A stretch of DNA of 64,000 nt. It comes from Phytophthora quininea (taxonomy: Eukaryota; Oomycota; Peronosporomycetes; Peronosporales; Peronosporaceae). Shown here piece by piece: positions 10,472-21,251 of this stretch. The DNA lies in assembly GCA_011947345.1 (NCBI GenBank), contig JAAVTG010000981.1, positions 62,001 to 126,000 of the forward strand. Reading direction: 5' to 3'. Each line of letters begins with the position of its first letter. The stretch's first letter is position 1. The notes beneath the pieces were generated by a model that saw nothing but the letters and a program-made list of their open reading frames with translations, did no database searches and was not told the DNA's origin. The translations under genes were made by a program, and so were the position numbers.

Positions 10472-10718
10472 CCCTGCGTTTATAGGCGAGGTTGCTGCAT
10501 AACGCGCCTCGGCGTAGTCGCCTTAATCGCAACAATAAACAATAACCCTGCGTTTAACACTGTTTCCCGGAATGATGCTGCTCGGACCGAGCATCTTCTA
10601 CTACTACAAATTCCGCAATTGCTGCCTGTGTGTGAGGAACCCTTGCCGTATGCATCCTAGAGTTCCTCCCCAGCAATAAACCTTCGGATCCGTGGCAGTG
10701 GCTCAACACTACTTCATC

Positions 10719-10980
10719 TGTGGCGGTGCTCGACCGTTATCAACGGAATGGCGAGAAAGATCTATAGTGAAGGGACTCGACGGAGGAGTCACTTCGAGAA
10801 AAACCCATAAACCACAAGAAAAAACAATACATTTGCTTCCTAGCTACCCGACTTGGCGTTAACGAAGTCCGTCTCGTCGTCCAGCCACCGCTTCCTCGCG
10901 TGAACCCGTGCCACCGCAGAGTTGGGGCCATTTCTACAGGAGTTGTCAGTCTGGGGAAAAGGCCACCATATTTTGCAACA
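10719..10980 (+). repeat. 5' LTR of element 1
   Basis: 262 bp, TG...CA termini, matched to the 3' LTR at 16124-16384 with a single visible one-base length difference in an A run. No obvious tRNA-complementary primer site directly follows. Confidence 0.93.
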
Positions 10981-11006
10981 TTGTAGCTTTTTCAGAGGTA
11001 GCCAAG

Positions 11007-12264
11007 ATGGAAGCAGAAGATGCTGAAGTGTACAACCTCGAGCGAGGACACCAGCCACTCCAGGAGAACGAAATTGCGCAAGTTCGTGCTGTTCTGGGCG
11101 GCTTGGGAAATTTGGAGAACACGATCAATGATCTTCAACGAGATCAAACTCTCATGCTCGAGTCTGTTACAAAATTTGCTAACAGAACCGAACATCGGCA
11201 ACAAGAAAACATGACAGAAATCAGAGCTAATCAGGAGCTTCTACAACAAGTCATTGAGCAGCTCCAGCATTACGCAAAACATACAGAATCTCGGGAGACT
11301 ACGCAGGAGGCTGTCATCACGCAACTGAAGGAAGAAGTTGCGGCGCTGCGTTCCCAGGTACAAGAGTTGGAGTTCAACAAGCTCAGCACAACCAAACCGG
11401 CGGCAAGTACAGTCTCCCTCAATATCGAGGAGGATACGGGGTCGAATGGGATGTTTTTGGCCCGACGCCTTTAAATGCTCCAGGGTTCGACAACAGCGAG
11501 CTGGAGCTACGAGTGACAAAATGTCACAAACAACGCGAAACTCCTATTTACGGGGCGAACCAAATGAGGACATCGAAGTATATGTTCTCAACATGATCAA
11601 GTGGTATGCGGCATATGGCTTGTATTTCCGAAACGACCTAGTCGATTTGCGCGTCGGAGAGCTGATGATGAACCACACAAAAGGGAAAGCCAAATCGTGG
11701 TTTCTCCAGGAATATCAAGGAGAGCAACGGTGGAGTCAAATAATCCGCAAGATGAAGCAGAGGTTTGTGACGAAATCCCGCCAAGAAGACTTGGTGGCCC
11801 AGTTTTTTGACTGTGTTCAAGGCAGTCGTCAACTGGATGCGTACAATGATGAATTCCGCCGACTTGCTCGTACAGCAGGCGTATCTGAGTACATAAAAAT
11901 TCTCAGGTACAAACAAGGTCTGTCGTCATCACAACTACTGCATCTCCTCAAGACAAAGTCGTTCGAGACACTTGATGAACTGATAGAGGCGTCGCGGACA
12001 TTAAACCCCAAGGATGTTACTCGTGCCAATGAGAAGAGTAGCAAGACCAACAAAACAGCGCCTGCAAAGGCCGAGAAGAAGTCGGACACGGCCAAGTGTT
12101 CGGCGACTCGGTGCGCTGAAACAGGTCACGCCAAAGAGCATTGCTGGATGCTCCATCCTGAGCTGCAGCCGAAATGGCTGAAAGAAAAAAGAAAGGCAAA
12201 GGAGCCTCGGCGATTACGAAGACAACATCAGGCACCGAGGATAAGGCACTCTGGGCGGTGCTGA
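11007..12264 (+). pseudogene. gag region of element 1, split over frames
   Basis: The ATG at 11007 opens a 155-residue coiled-coil segment that ends at 11474. The gag core continues in another frame to 12264: a retrotransposon gag domain (around NEDIEVYVLNMIKWYAAYGL), then a zinc knuckle of spacing CX4CX4HX4C. At least one frameshift lies between about 11450 and 11570. Gag would package the element RNA. The second stop at 12264 is followed by the pol frame. Confidence 0.75.
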
Positions 12265-12369
12265 CCGAGATAAAGAGTGACCTGGCCAAGCTCAAAGGAG
12301 ATTTAAACTAGTGGGCTCTGGAGATGGCGTCCCAGAGCCAGACAAAGCCAATAGTAGTCGTGAAAACTG

Positions 12370-15300
12370 GGTTTTGATCCTGGCAAAACGGCGAATTATA
12401 TCTACTTCCACGAGCAGAACGAAGAAGATGTTTTACCGGCGACGTACTTAATCAAGAACGTCACCTGCTTGCGAGAAGAAGAAATCCAAATTGCGAAGAC
12501 ATTCTTCGACGAGGGTGCAGACTTCTGCGGAATATCGGTAGAGTTTGTAAAGAAAATGAACTGGGGCAGCCACGTCAAGGATCGAGGCACGATGGAAGTG
12601 ACGTATGCAAATGGCAAGACGGAGTCCATACAAAACCGGACAATCCAGCTAACTGTATTTGTCGACAGTATTCCCGGTTACACGACCGAGTTTCAGCTAT
12701 GTCATGTGCCGAACCATTGCGAATTGATGCTTGGTGTACCCTGGAAGCGCGCTCGAAATCCTGTTATCGACTGGAAAACTGATCGAGTGTGTACACAAGA
12801 AGAATTTGTCAAAGCAGCAGTCGATCAAGCAGAACAGTCTAGCGATAGGAATCACGACTGCAGACAGCATCACTATTCCAAGCAATTTGGAGAAACTGAG
12901 GTGATAAACTTTAAGACCGCAGATAAACTCGTGCGCAAGAAAGACGTGGAGTTTATATCTATCATTCCGCAGGAGACAATTAATGCACTGCATCAGGAAA
13001 TGTGTGACGGCAGTAGTCGCGAGCGAATGGGAGAAAACTATGCAGTAAAACAAGAAACATCGGATAAGGCTCAGCGACAAAAGACAACCGATATGGATAG
13101 CTTCAAGAACAACCCAGGTTTTCAGCTGCTTGAGGAATTCAGTGATATTTTTCGTGTCGAACTTCCGGTGGGTCCACCGCCACATGGCGAACACGAGATG
13201 GAGGTTATCGACCCTCAGCGTGCAATCTACACGCACCAATGGCGGTTGAGCCCCGATCAAGAACGAGGATTGCGGGAATGGACAAAAGAAATGCTACGGG
13301 CAGGATTAATCCGGCCAAGCACGTCGCCCCATGCCGCTCCGACATTCTGCATCAAGAAGCCGGTCGGATGGCGTATAGTGCACGACTACAGGGCAATCAA
13401 CGCGAGAACTATCCGACAATCAACACCCATGCCACGCAAGGATATCATATTCGATCGCATGAGTGGCGCAGTTTGGTACAGTTGTTTCGATCTCCTATCA
13501 GGATATTACCAGATACGTATGCGACTGAAAGATGTTCCGTTCACAGCCTTCCAAACGCCTGATGGTCTTTTCGAGTATCTCGCGGTGCCAATGGGCTTGA
13601 GTAATGCCCCGGCGACCTTTAATCGCATTGTTCAAAGGATTTTCGAAGACATGCGAGACGTTGTGGCTACGTACTTTGATGATTTGTATGTGTTTACCAA
13701 GGACCAAGACGTGGAAACTCACCTTGCAGCAGTTCGAAAAGTATTTGAATGTTGTCGAGAGAAAAACTCTATTTGAAACTCTCAAAGTCCACGCTGTGCT
13801 CCGAAGAAATACCGTGTCTTGGCGATTTCGTTGGCCGTCACGGTGTTCGAATCGATCCGGACAAAGTTCGGGTAATATGCAGTTGGCCGCGACCGCAGAC
13901 AGCAAAAGAATTGCAGTCTTTCCTGGGCACAACCGTGTACGTCCAAAGGTTTTGCAAGGACTACTCGGAAATAAGTGCTCCCTTATTCAACATGATGAAG
14001 AGTAAGGATAAGCGAAAACTGACCTGGTCAACGGAAGGTATTGATGCTTTCAATCAACTTAAAAGGCTCTCAGCCAGACACCCGTGCTGGCGTTGCCAGA
14101 CTTTAGTAAGCCGTTTTTCTTGCGCACTGATGCGTCAAAGTTTGCCATCGGCGGTGTGTTATATCAACTGCAAAAGACCGCCTCTGGAGGAGGTTGAGCA
14201 GCCAATCGCCTTCTGTGGACGGAAAATGAAGTCTGCAGAGCTTAATTATCCCACACACGAGCAGGAAATGCTTGCTATTATCCATTGCTTAAACATTTGG
14301 CGAGTTTATCTAGTGGATGGAGGCGGCACGGTTGAGACTGATCACCACTCATTGGAAAGAGTGCTGACTCAGAGAACAATTAATCGGCGAATCTGCAGAT
14401 GGTACGATCTCCTGGCAGAATTTAATCTGCGATTTCGGTACATTCCGGGACGACAAACACCGTCGCTGACGCTTTGAGCCGCCGTCCAGACTTTGCCATT
14501 GATTTTGAGAAGCAGAAGCAGAAACAAATGCATGCTGTTTCACGCTTGAAGCCTCTTACGCTGTTGACGTTAATTCGGCGTTCCCAGCGTCGTGCAGGAT
14601 GGACAAAAGAAACTCTCAAGAAAGACACAAACATGAAAAACTTGAAGTACGATCCCGACGAATTGCTTGTGTATTTCTATAAACCTGATGGATCTCGCAA
14701 AATCGCAATACCGTCTACTGATGTGGAAATGCGGAATACGATTTTGTGGGAATATCACGACATTGCAACGTCTGGGCATCCCAGAGTCGAGAAGACTATC
14801 GAGGAAATTCAGGCGAGATTCTATTGGAAACATCTCCATAAGCAGGTGCGAGACTACATCGCAACATGTGAGTCCTGTCAAAGAAACAAAAGACGGACAG
14901 GAAAACCGCCGGGGCTGTTACATCCATTGGAAATTCCTACAGGTCGCTGGACTTCCGTTGGAATGGATTTTATTACTGGATTACCAACTACGAAAGCTGA
15001 GCATGATACCATTCTGGTAATCGTGGACAGACTTACAAAAAGAGCCCATTTCGTCCCTACAGTGTCGACAATTACGGCACCACAGTTGGCAGAATTATTT
15101 ATCGAGCACTACGTGAAATTGCATGGGTTGCCCACGGATATTGTGTCCGACAGGGACTCCAAATTTACATCGAAGTTCTGGATGGCGTGTGCAGAAATTA
15201 TCGGTACTAAATTGAAGCTGGCTTCGGCACACCATCAGAGAACTGATGGCCAAGTTGAAAGAGTCAATGCTATATTATCTGGTTATTTGCGCCATTACGT

Positions 15301-16114
15301 CAGTGGATTTCAAAATGATTGGGACAAGCATATTGCTCTAGCGGAATTTGCGTACAACCGTCAGTATCAATCAACGATACAAATGAGCCCATTTCGTGCC
15401 GATTTAGGCTATGAACCTCGACTACCAGTTGACTTGCATCTAACAAGCAAATTCCCGACGACTGTGACGGAGTTTCTTGCTGGGCAACGCAGAATATTGC
15501 GGGAACTGCAAGCTAAAGCACGGCTCGGCGCGGAAAAGATGAAGTTACTGTATGACAAAGGTCGACGTGATCAGACTTTTGAAGTAGGAGAGATGGTTTT
15601 GATTTCAACTCAAAATCTGACACCTGCGAATGTTGGAGCGGTCCAACGAAAATTTGCCGCTCGCTGGATAGGACCCTATGAAGTCATTGAAAGTCTTCAC
15701 GATGGAACTGCTTACAAGCTAAATCTTCCTCAAGAATTGAGTCTCCATCCAGTTTTTCATACGATGGTGCTAAAGAAGTTTAGGAAGGACAAGTCTGGAG
15801 TTAGTCGCGATACGACATTACCACCAGTCCGGCTAAAAGATGGGTCCGAAGGACACTTAATCGAGGCCATCATCGATCACAGAATCTCCAAGAATGGAGT
15901 GGAGGAATACAAGTGCAAATGGGTGGGCCGAAATGACGATATCACATGGGAGCCAACATCAAATTTGCTATCGGTACCAGGTTTGATAAGAGAATATCTT
16001 CGACAGGCGAACAAGTTACCGAGTCGATCATCTACCCGGCTCAAGAACAAGAAAAGGCAACAAGTCCACAGCATGAGTCGGTATTACTTTTACCACGCGG
16101 AAGCTCTTTCCTGA
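12370..16114 (+). pseudogene. pol region of element 1 (PR-RT-RNaseH-IN-chromodomain), frameshifted
   Basis: Three consecutive frames cover pol. About 12370-13776 holds a protease-like region (AKTFFDEGADFCG) and reverse transcriptase with catalytic YFDD. 13749-14477 holds the RT end and RNase H. 14474-16114 holds integrase with an HHCC finger, the DDE residues (MDFITG, SDRDSKF, GQVERVN) and a C-terminal chromodomain (about 15850-16000). The breaks near 13770 and 14465 each need one extra base in an A run. Chromodomains are known to bias integration toward marked chromatin. Called frameshifted rather than dead, because the breaks may be base-calling errors. Confidence 0.88.
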
Positions 16115-16123
16115 AGGAGGTCG

Positions 16124-16384
16124 TGTGGCGGTGCTCGACCGTTATCAACGGAATGGCGAGAAAGATCTATAGTGAAGGGACTCGACGGAGGAGTCACTTC
16201 GAGAAAAACCCATAAACCACAAGAAAAACAATACATTTGCTTCCTAGCTACCCGACTTGGCGTTAACGAAGTCCGTCTCGTCGTCCAGCCACCGCTTCCT
16301 CGCGTGAACCCGTGCCACCGCAGAGTTGGGGCCATTTCTACAGGAGTTGTCAGTCTGGGGAAAAGGCCACCATATTTTGCAACA
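16124..16384 (+). repeat. 3' LTR of element 1
   Basis: 261 bp, preceded by a short purine-rich stretch (GAAGGAGG) that may serve as polypurine tract, and followed by the TCATC target duplication. Confidence 0.93.
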
Positions 16385-17180
16385 TCATCCTTGTCATTGA
16401 CCCAACTTATCATCGCGCAGCCCGTTGAACTCGATCCGAAAACAAGCATCGTTGGGTTTTGTCTTGGCCTGCAGTCGTAACAGAATGTTTGCTTTAGCAG
16501 CGAGATGATCCGCGAGGACGCCAGTTTACAGGTCCTGTTGCTCTGGAGTCTCTGGCAGGTCAGCATAGGATGGACTGCAGGATGGAAGGAGCAGCAGCCC
16601 CCGCGAAAAGCTTTGCCTGCCATGTCAAGAACTTCGTACAGGTCGATGTTAATCGCCGACACGAATTGTTGTCCTGAACGATGGTCCACCGGAAGGTCAG
16701 CTGAGCTAGGAGCTGACTCAGCTCCTTGTGGAAGACCCAGTAGCCCACGGGAATCAAAAGTCACCACCGCGTGTGGTGCCACAATACGCACTGGATTCAA
16801 CGTGGGCAATGAAGCAGCTTGACTTGTTCTCGTATTCGGATCCGCCGTGCACAGTTTGAACTCGGCGCTCTCCAAGCGATCGGAGACCGACACGCAAAGA
16901 ATGAAACGAACTCCCGGAAATCTTGCCCACTGCTGAGTCTTCCAGTCGAGTTGACCCGGTTCAGTCCCCCATCCACGCAAATGTCTAACTTCTACGACGA
17001 GAGTACGAGCACTCAAAGTCTGGGACTCCTAGGGGTCATTCAGCTCCGTTGCTCGCTTCGGTCCGAAGCTGTTGCCAGCTTGACAGTATGGAAGTGTGGG
17101 GTAGCCAGGCAGAGTCGATTCCCCATAGGAGGCCAAATGTCTTTCAAAGGCAGGCTATTTTCCCATGGTATACCAGTTAA

Positions 17181-17432
17181 TCAATGTCTTTCTCCTTCTC
17201 CCCATGGCAGTCTCCAGCTTCCGGACCAATTTCTGTGCTCTTGCCTAGCCTTCTCGACCATGTAAATTCTGCCGTCGACCCACTCCATTTGCTTCCATCT
17301 GGACAGTTGGGAAAGTTGACTCTCGCACTCCGAGAACGTCTTCCATTCCTCCTTGCTAGCAATACAATCTGGCATAACACGCTCAAGGCTGCTGCGATCT
17401 CGTTTCTCGTTGGTGATCAGAACTGCTATCAA
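17181..17432 (-). pseudogene. unidentified conserved ORF or exon (copy 1)
   Basis: About 83 codons ending in GEGERH, with a protein-like composition (for example ECESQLSQLSRWKQMEW). The frame lacks an ATG at its beginning and is preceded by a stop, so it looks like an exon or gene remnant. The duplicate at 31446-31694 is open over the same length apart from an in-frame 3-bp deletion (EEW to EW). It is divergent from the tail-anchored glucokinase. Function unknown. Confidence 0.3.
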
Positions 17433-17525
17433 CGAGAAGGTGGAATCAGCTTTTGTGTCGCCATCTTTCGAGCACGGTTATCTCAATCAAGCTATACCTT
17501 AAGGTTGAAGTGGTACGGTATCTCT

Positions 17526-17541
17526 CTTCATTTCTCAATTC
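17526..17541 (+). promoter_or_regulatory. oomycete initiator of glucokinase copy 4
   Basis: CTTCATTTCTCAATTC matches the oomycete Inr consensus at 13 of 16 positions and is 43 bp before the ATG at 17584. The same site recurs at 31788-31803. Confidence 0.75.
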
Positions 17542-17583
17542 TCTCCAAGCAGCTCCAGCGCAAGCCGCCACCTCTTCTAACGC

Positions 17584-18965
17584 ATGTCGTACGTGGCTTT
17601 CTGAGCGTCCTCCACCTGCTTCTAAGCCCCTCTTCCCCTCTCCCTAGAGGCGACCTCATCATCTCGGGCGACTGCGGCGGCACCAACACGCGGCTGTCGC
17701 TGTGGCTCATCCCCAAGGGCTCCGTCTCCTTCAAGGGCTCGGTGGCCCCGGGCGAGATCACGTTCGCCAAAAAGTACCACAACGAGAAGTACGGCAGCTT
17801 CTCGGAGGTCTGCCACCTGTTCATGAAGGAGGCCAAGCTGGTGGACAAGCTGCCCGTGGCCTGCGTCCTGGCCTGCGCCGGCCCCATCCTGAACAACACG
17901 GTCGAGTACGTGTATAGCAACATTTCTGTCTTTCAGGTCTTTCTGACCTGTTTCTTATTGGAAACGACGGATAGATTCACCAATATCAAACAAGGCTGGA
18001 AAATCGACGGCTACGGCCTGGAAAAGGAGCTGGGGATCGCGACCGTGAAGCTCATCAATGACTTTGCCGCCATGGGCTATGGACTGCTCACTCTCAAGCC
18101 TCACGAGTACATTGTGCTCAACGAGGCGGAACGAGAAGAGGGGCTTCCTATCGCCACCATCGGCGCTGGCACTGGGTTGGGCGAGTGCTATCTGACTGCC
18201 GATAAAGACGGTCAGTACTCGTGCTTCGCCTGCGAAGGCGGCCACACGGACTTTGCTCCTGCCGATGAGATCGAAATCGAGCTGTACAATGCCATTAAAG
18301 AGGAACTGGGCTGCCACCGCCGCTTCTCGGTCGAGAGAATCGTGAGTGGCCCGGGACTAGCCACGATCTACAAGTTCTTGGCCAACAAGTTCCCTAAAAG
18401 GTGGACAAGGCAGTCCACGACGCCTTTTGGGGGCCAAGTCCTTGCAGGGCAAAATCGTTGGCGACAATGCCAAGACGGATGAGCTCTGCAACCAGGCCAT
18501 GGAGATCTTCGTCGAGTGAGTTTTTATTTGATTTCTTCTTGTAGCGATAGGAGTTTTGTTTACTATCGTCGTGTTAGTGCCTATGGTCGTGAAGCGGGTT
18601 GCGCTATGCTGAAGTATCTGCCTCGTGGAGGGTTCTACATCACTGGCGGACTAGCTCCCAAGAACCTGGACTACTTTACCCAGAAGGACATCTTCCTCAA
18701 GGCGTGCTTCAACAAGGGAAGAGTGAGTCCGGCGTTGAAGGCGATCCCCATCTATCTGGTACTGACGGAGGATCTGGGCGAACGAGGCGCACACTACTAC
18801 GCGTACCAGCTGCTGCAGACCTACAACCAAGGTCTGCTGGGCGAGGTGCTGGCTCGCGAGCACGTGCAGGAGAAGTTCGCCACGACCCACCACTTTGCAC
18901 TGTACTCGACCCTCGTTGCGGTTGGTGTCGTCTTGGGTCTTGCCGTTGGAGGACTGCGCAAGTAA
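17584..18965 (+). CDS. C-tail-anchored glucokinase copy 4 (two frameshifts in this assembly)
   Basis: Exons 17584-17588 (ATGTC only), 17648-17905, 17975-18515 and 18578-18965; introns of 59, 69 and 62 bp with GTACGT or GTGAGT donors. Glk motifs: SGDCGGTNTRLS, LINDFAAMGYGL, GAGTGLGE, CEGGHTDFAP, SGPGLATIY and YITGGLAP. Unlike copies 1-3 the protein continues past YAYQLL for about 45 residues and ends with a hydrophobic helix and a two-residue basic tail (LAVGGLRK), a tail-anchor layout typical of mitochondrial, peroxisomal or ER outer-face proteins. One base is missing in the A run at 18396-18399 and one in the T/G run at 18425-18433; adding both gives 1194 bp, 397 residues. Without them the product would be truncated. 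Confidence 0.85.
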
Positions 18966-19183
18966 GCCCACTTGACGGTGTTTCCGTCGCGTCATGGGTT
19001 CTGTGCGAACGCAAACGATGAAATGAAGAGGGAATTTACGTCAACGATGGTTTTGGTTGCTCGCTCGGCGGATCAGCCTCATAACTAGACAAGTCAAAAT
19101 TGTGTTCACCAGGGGCTGGGCGACGGGAAGTTGGAGACCGCAACTTGCTTTCGAAGGGTGTTTGGCCTTCTTTGGACAATCGA

Positions 19184-19573
19184 TCGCCTTTTGGCGCTCT
19201 GTCGGGAACTGGCAAAACATAAAAAAGTTATGTTTTGCCGACTTTCTGGGTGCCAATCGCGACTGGCCGTCGTCAACGGCATTTTTCACGGACGTCTGTT
19301 CCGAGATTCATCCAGTACTTGGGACGAAAGTGCTTCCGCATGACATTTTCGTGCTCTACCATCAAATGAGCCGATTATTTCATCGCTTACTACCGCATCC
19401 GGACGAAGGAGGAATGCAGGAAGTAAGAAGCACGAATTCACCACCGATATTTGGAATCAAGGTAAGCAGCTGTCTCCCAACAGAACCAACTTCGCGATTC
19501 TTCCCAAGTTGCGATCGCAAGATTGAAAGGTGATTCTCCAGCAAGTTCCGGACTTGATGCATCATCCGATGGA
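19184..19573. other. unique sequence between the duplicated block and the composite transposon
   Basis: No recognised gene. A plus-strand frame is open to 19533 but shows no domain. It contains the hairpin at 19211-19239. Confidence 0.35.
19211..19239. repeat. perfect 12-bp inverted repeat (hairpin)
   Basis: ggcaaaacataa, a 5-base loop, then its exact reverse complement ttatgttttgcc. It lies 28 bp past the duplication end. It may be a small transposon terminus or a transcript hairpin; no function can be assigned. Confidence 0.7.
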
Positions 19574-19632
19574 GGATATTTATCATGACGAGCCACAGAC
19601 TCAGTGGACATTTTCGAGCCAAGCCACAAAGT
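19574..19632 (+). repeat. left terminal inverted repeat
   Basis: 59 bp beginning ggatatttatcatgac and ending ccacaaagt; the reverse complement recurs at 23141-23199 with one mismatch. Confidence 0.88.
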
Positions 19633-19685
19633 GGCCGTATTGCAACAAAGTCAATCAGTGCAGAAGTAAGTGTAAGCTAGATGAA

Positions 19686-21251
19686 TTAAACAATGGCGGA
19701 TTCGACAATGTTGCCAATTACTGCCAGCGGACATTCTCCCACGACATACGCACCTCCTTCAATATCACTTCCTCTTGGAGCATCGACGTTGATCCGTTTG
19801 GGACAGGTTAAAGCGTTGTGGCCGTCGGATTTTCCGCAGATGCCGCATTTGTACGGCTTTCGCTTTACTGTTGGGGCTCCCCGGATTTGATCACTAAAGG
19901 TAGTTAGCCCAATATCCAATGCTGAATCGCCTTGTGTTGTCTCGTACGCTGGTGTTGGCGGTTTTGAGAGTGGCTTCGCGGCGCGGGGACTTCACCGCGG
20001 CTTGGAATTCGAGGCGTTCGTCTTTTTCGATCCCTTTTCTTCTTTTGGTATGCGAAGACCCACTTTGACGGTACAATGGTGGTGGAGTCATGCAGTTTGT
20101 GCTGGAAAGATAACTTCGGGACGGCAACAGTACCCGTACACACGTTAACGAGTTTTTGGTGGTCTCTATCTTGTAGCACGGTTGAAATAGTGGCTCCATC
20201 GCCATATCGCACGATCGGCAATGGTTATATGCAGCAAGAAGATGTCGACAGGGATATTGCTTGTGCTCTCGCGTTGGACATCGTGTACATGATGCTTTTG
20301 AAATGTCAATCAGAAACGTTTCATCAATCACGTTTGTTGGTGCACCACCCGATTCGCGACCTGCTACTTTCACGGGCTCATGAACTTGATCAAAACCATT
20401 GCAACCTCCACGAACAGTGCATGCTTGAGCTCTTCTAACCTGGTTTTGGAATCGAGCGCTGGCAGTAGGCGTCATATTATATTTTTGTTTGTCCACTCCG
20501 AGAAAGTTTTTCGCTTCTTCATCATTGTATCTGTTGCACGTTCGAGAAAGGCGATGCAAGCCAAAAACCTCCTGGTCTCTAATGTTATCCCAGATCATGG
20601 CATTGTTTTCGCCTTCGATAGCGCTTGTTGATCGAAGACCAAACAGAGGTGTAGGACGACCAAACGCTTTCTCGACGGGCCAATTCTCCTCTAGATATAT
20701 CTGTTCTGGTTCTGAATGAGGATAATTTCCGAAGCGTGTCCAGCTGATCGGGTGAATTGATCTCAAATAATCTGCCACGGACTGCTCTGTCGTTTTGCCT
20801 TGCTGGTCCCGAACTACTCGTCTGGAAGGGAATTCTTTGTCGATACCTTTCAGATTTTTTCAAAGTCAGCTATGGTGGAAGCTTTTTGTAGATCCATAAC
20901 GTACGCCTTAACTCGATCGATGTCCTTATCTACAGCCCGGAAGTGATCCTTCACGTTGAGTGAAATATGAAAAGCACAAAATTTTAAATTGATACCAAAA
21001 CCAAGCTTGCCCAGACGCTGTTGTGCTTTTCGCTGCTTCCCTCGGTCAACAAACAAAGCCCGATCGTCGAATTTAACACCTCCGGCAATACAGTTAGCAA
21101 GAAACCAAACAAAATTATCTGCTGTTTCTGAAGGAATAAATCCCACCGCTACAGGTATGTTCTTCCCGTCGCCGTCGAGTGCGATTAAACACAGGTAAAC
21201 ACCATTGTATTTGTCACCCTGCATATGCGTACCATCGCGAAAATTCTGCAC
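19686..21251 (-). pseudogene. MULE transposase, C-terminal two thirds, in several frames
   Basis: 21251-20850 has the MULE catalytic core start (DGTHM, DKYNGVYLCLIALDGDG, PVAVGFIPSETADNF, then FVDRG). 20778-19894 has the SWIM zinc finger (SCTRCPTREHKQYPCRHLL). 19919-19686 has a zinc knuckle (CGICGKSDGHNALTC). The enzyme family cuts and pastes DNA at TIRs using a DDE site. The three frames need small indels to join, and there is no N-terminal region, where a FLYWCH or similar DNA-binding domain would be expected. Confidence 0.8.

Larger units (their letters stand above)
10714..16389 (+). mobile_element. complete Ty3/gypsy LTR retrotransposon with chromodomain integrase (element 1)
   Basis: The element proper is 10719-16384 (5666 bp). 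It has LTRs of 262 and 261 bp that start TGTGGCGG and end GCAACA and differ visibly by one A in a homopolymer. A perfect 5-bp target duplication TCATC lies at 10714-10718 and 16385-16389. The paralogous block at about 30649-30657 reads cttcatcct uninterrupted, which is the empty site. Domain order gag, protease-like region, reverse transcriptase, RNase H, integrase, chromodomain identifies Ty3/gypsy of the chromovirus type. Near-identical LTRs mean a recent insertion. Confidence 0.95.
16390..17583. other. spacer of the duplicated block, with unidentified ORF remnants
   Basis: Repeated at about 30655-31845. A minus-strand frame of more than 200 codons is open in both copies (within 16400-17016 and 30489-31193) but has no recognised domain. 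The ORF at 17181-17432 and the initiator at 17526 are listed separately. Confidence 0.4.
9854..19183. repeat. segmental duplication copy 1 (effector plus tail-anchored glucokinase)
   Basis: This block matches 29787-33445 in the same orientation: effector, downstream spacer, glucokinase and about 220 bp beyond. Removing the 5666-bp retrotransposon and one 5-bp target-site copy leaves 3659 bp, the same length as the second copy. The right end is sharp: both copies read ggacaatcga and then diverge. Outside the effector coding body, differences are few single bases and small indels. Confidence 0.9.

Noticed and set aside
17906..17974. Apparent hydrophobic insertion (YSNISVFQVFLTCFLLE) in glucokinases 4 and 5
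   Set aside because: It is a 69-bp intron (GTACGT...TAG) that happens to keep the frame; removing it restores VEFTNIKQGW, as in copies 2 and 3.
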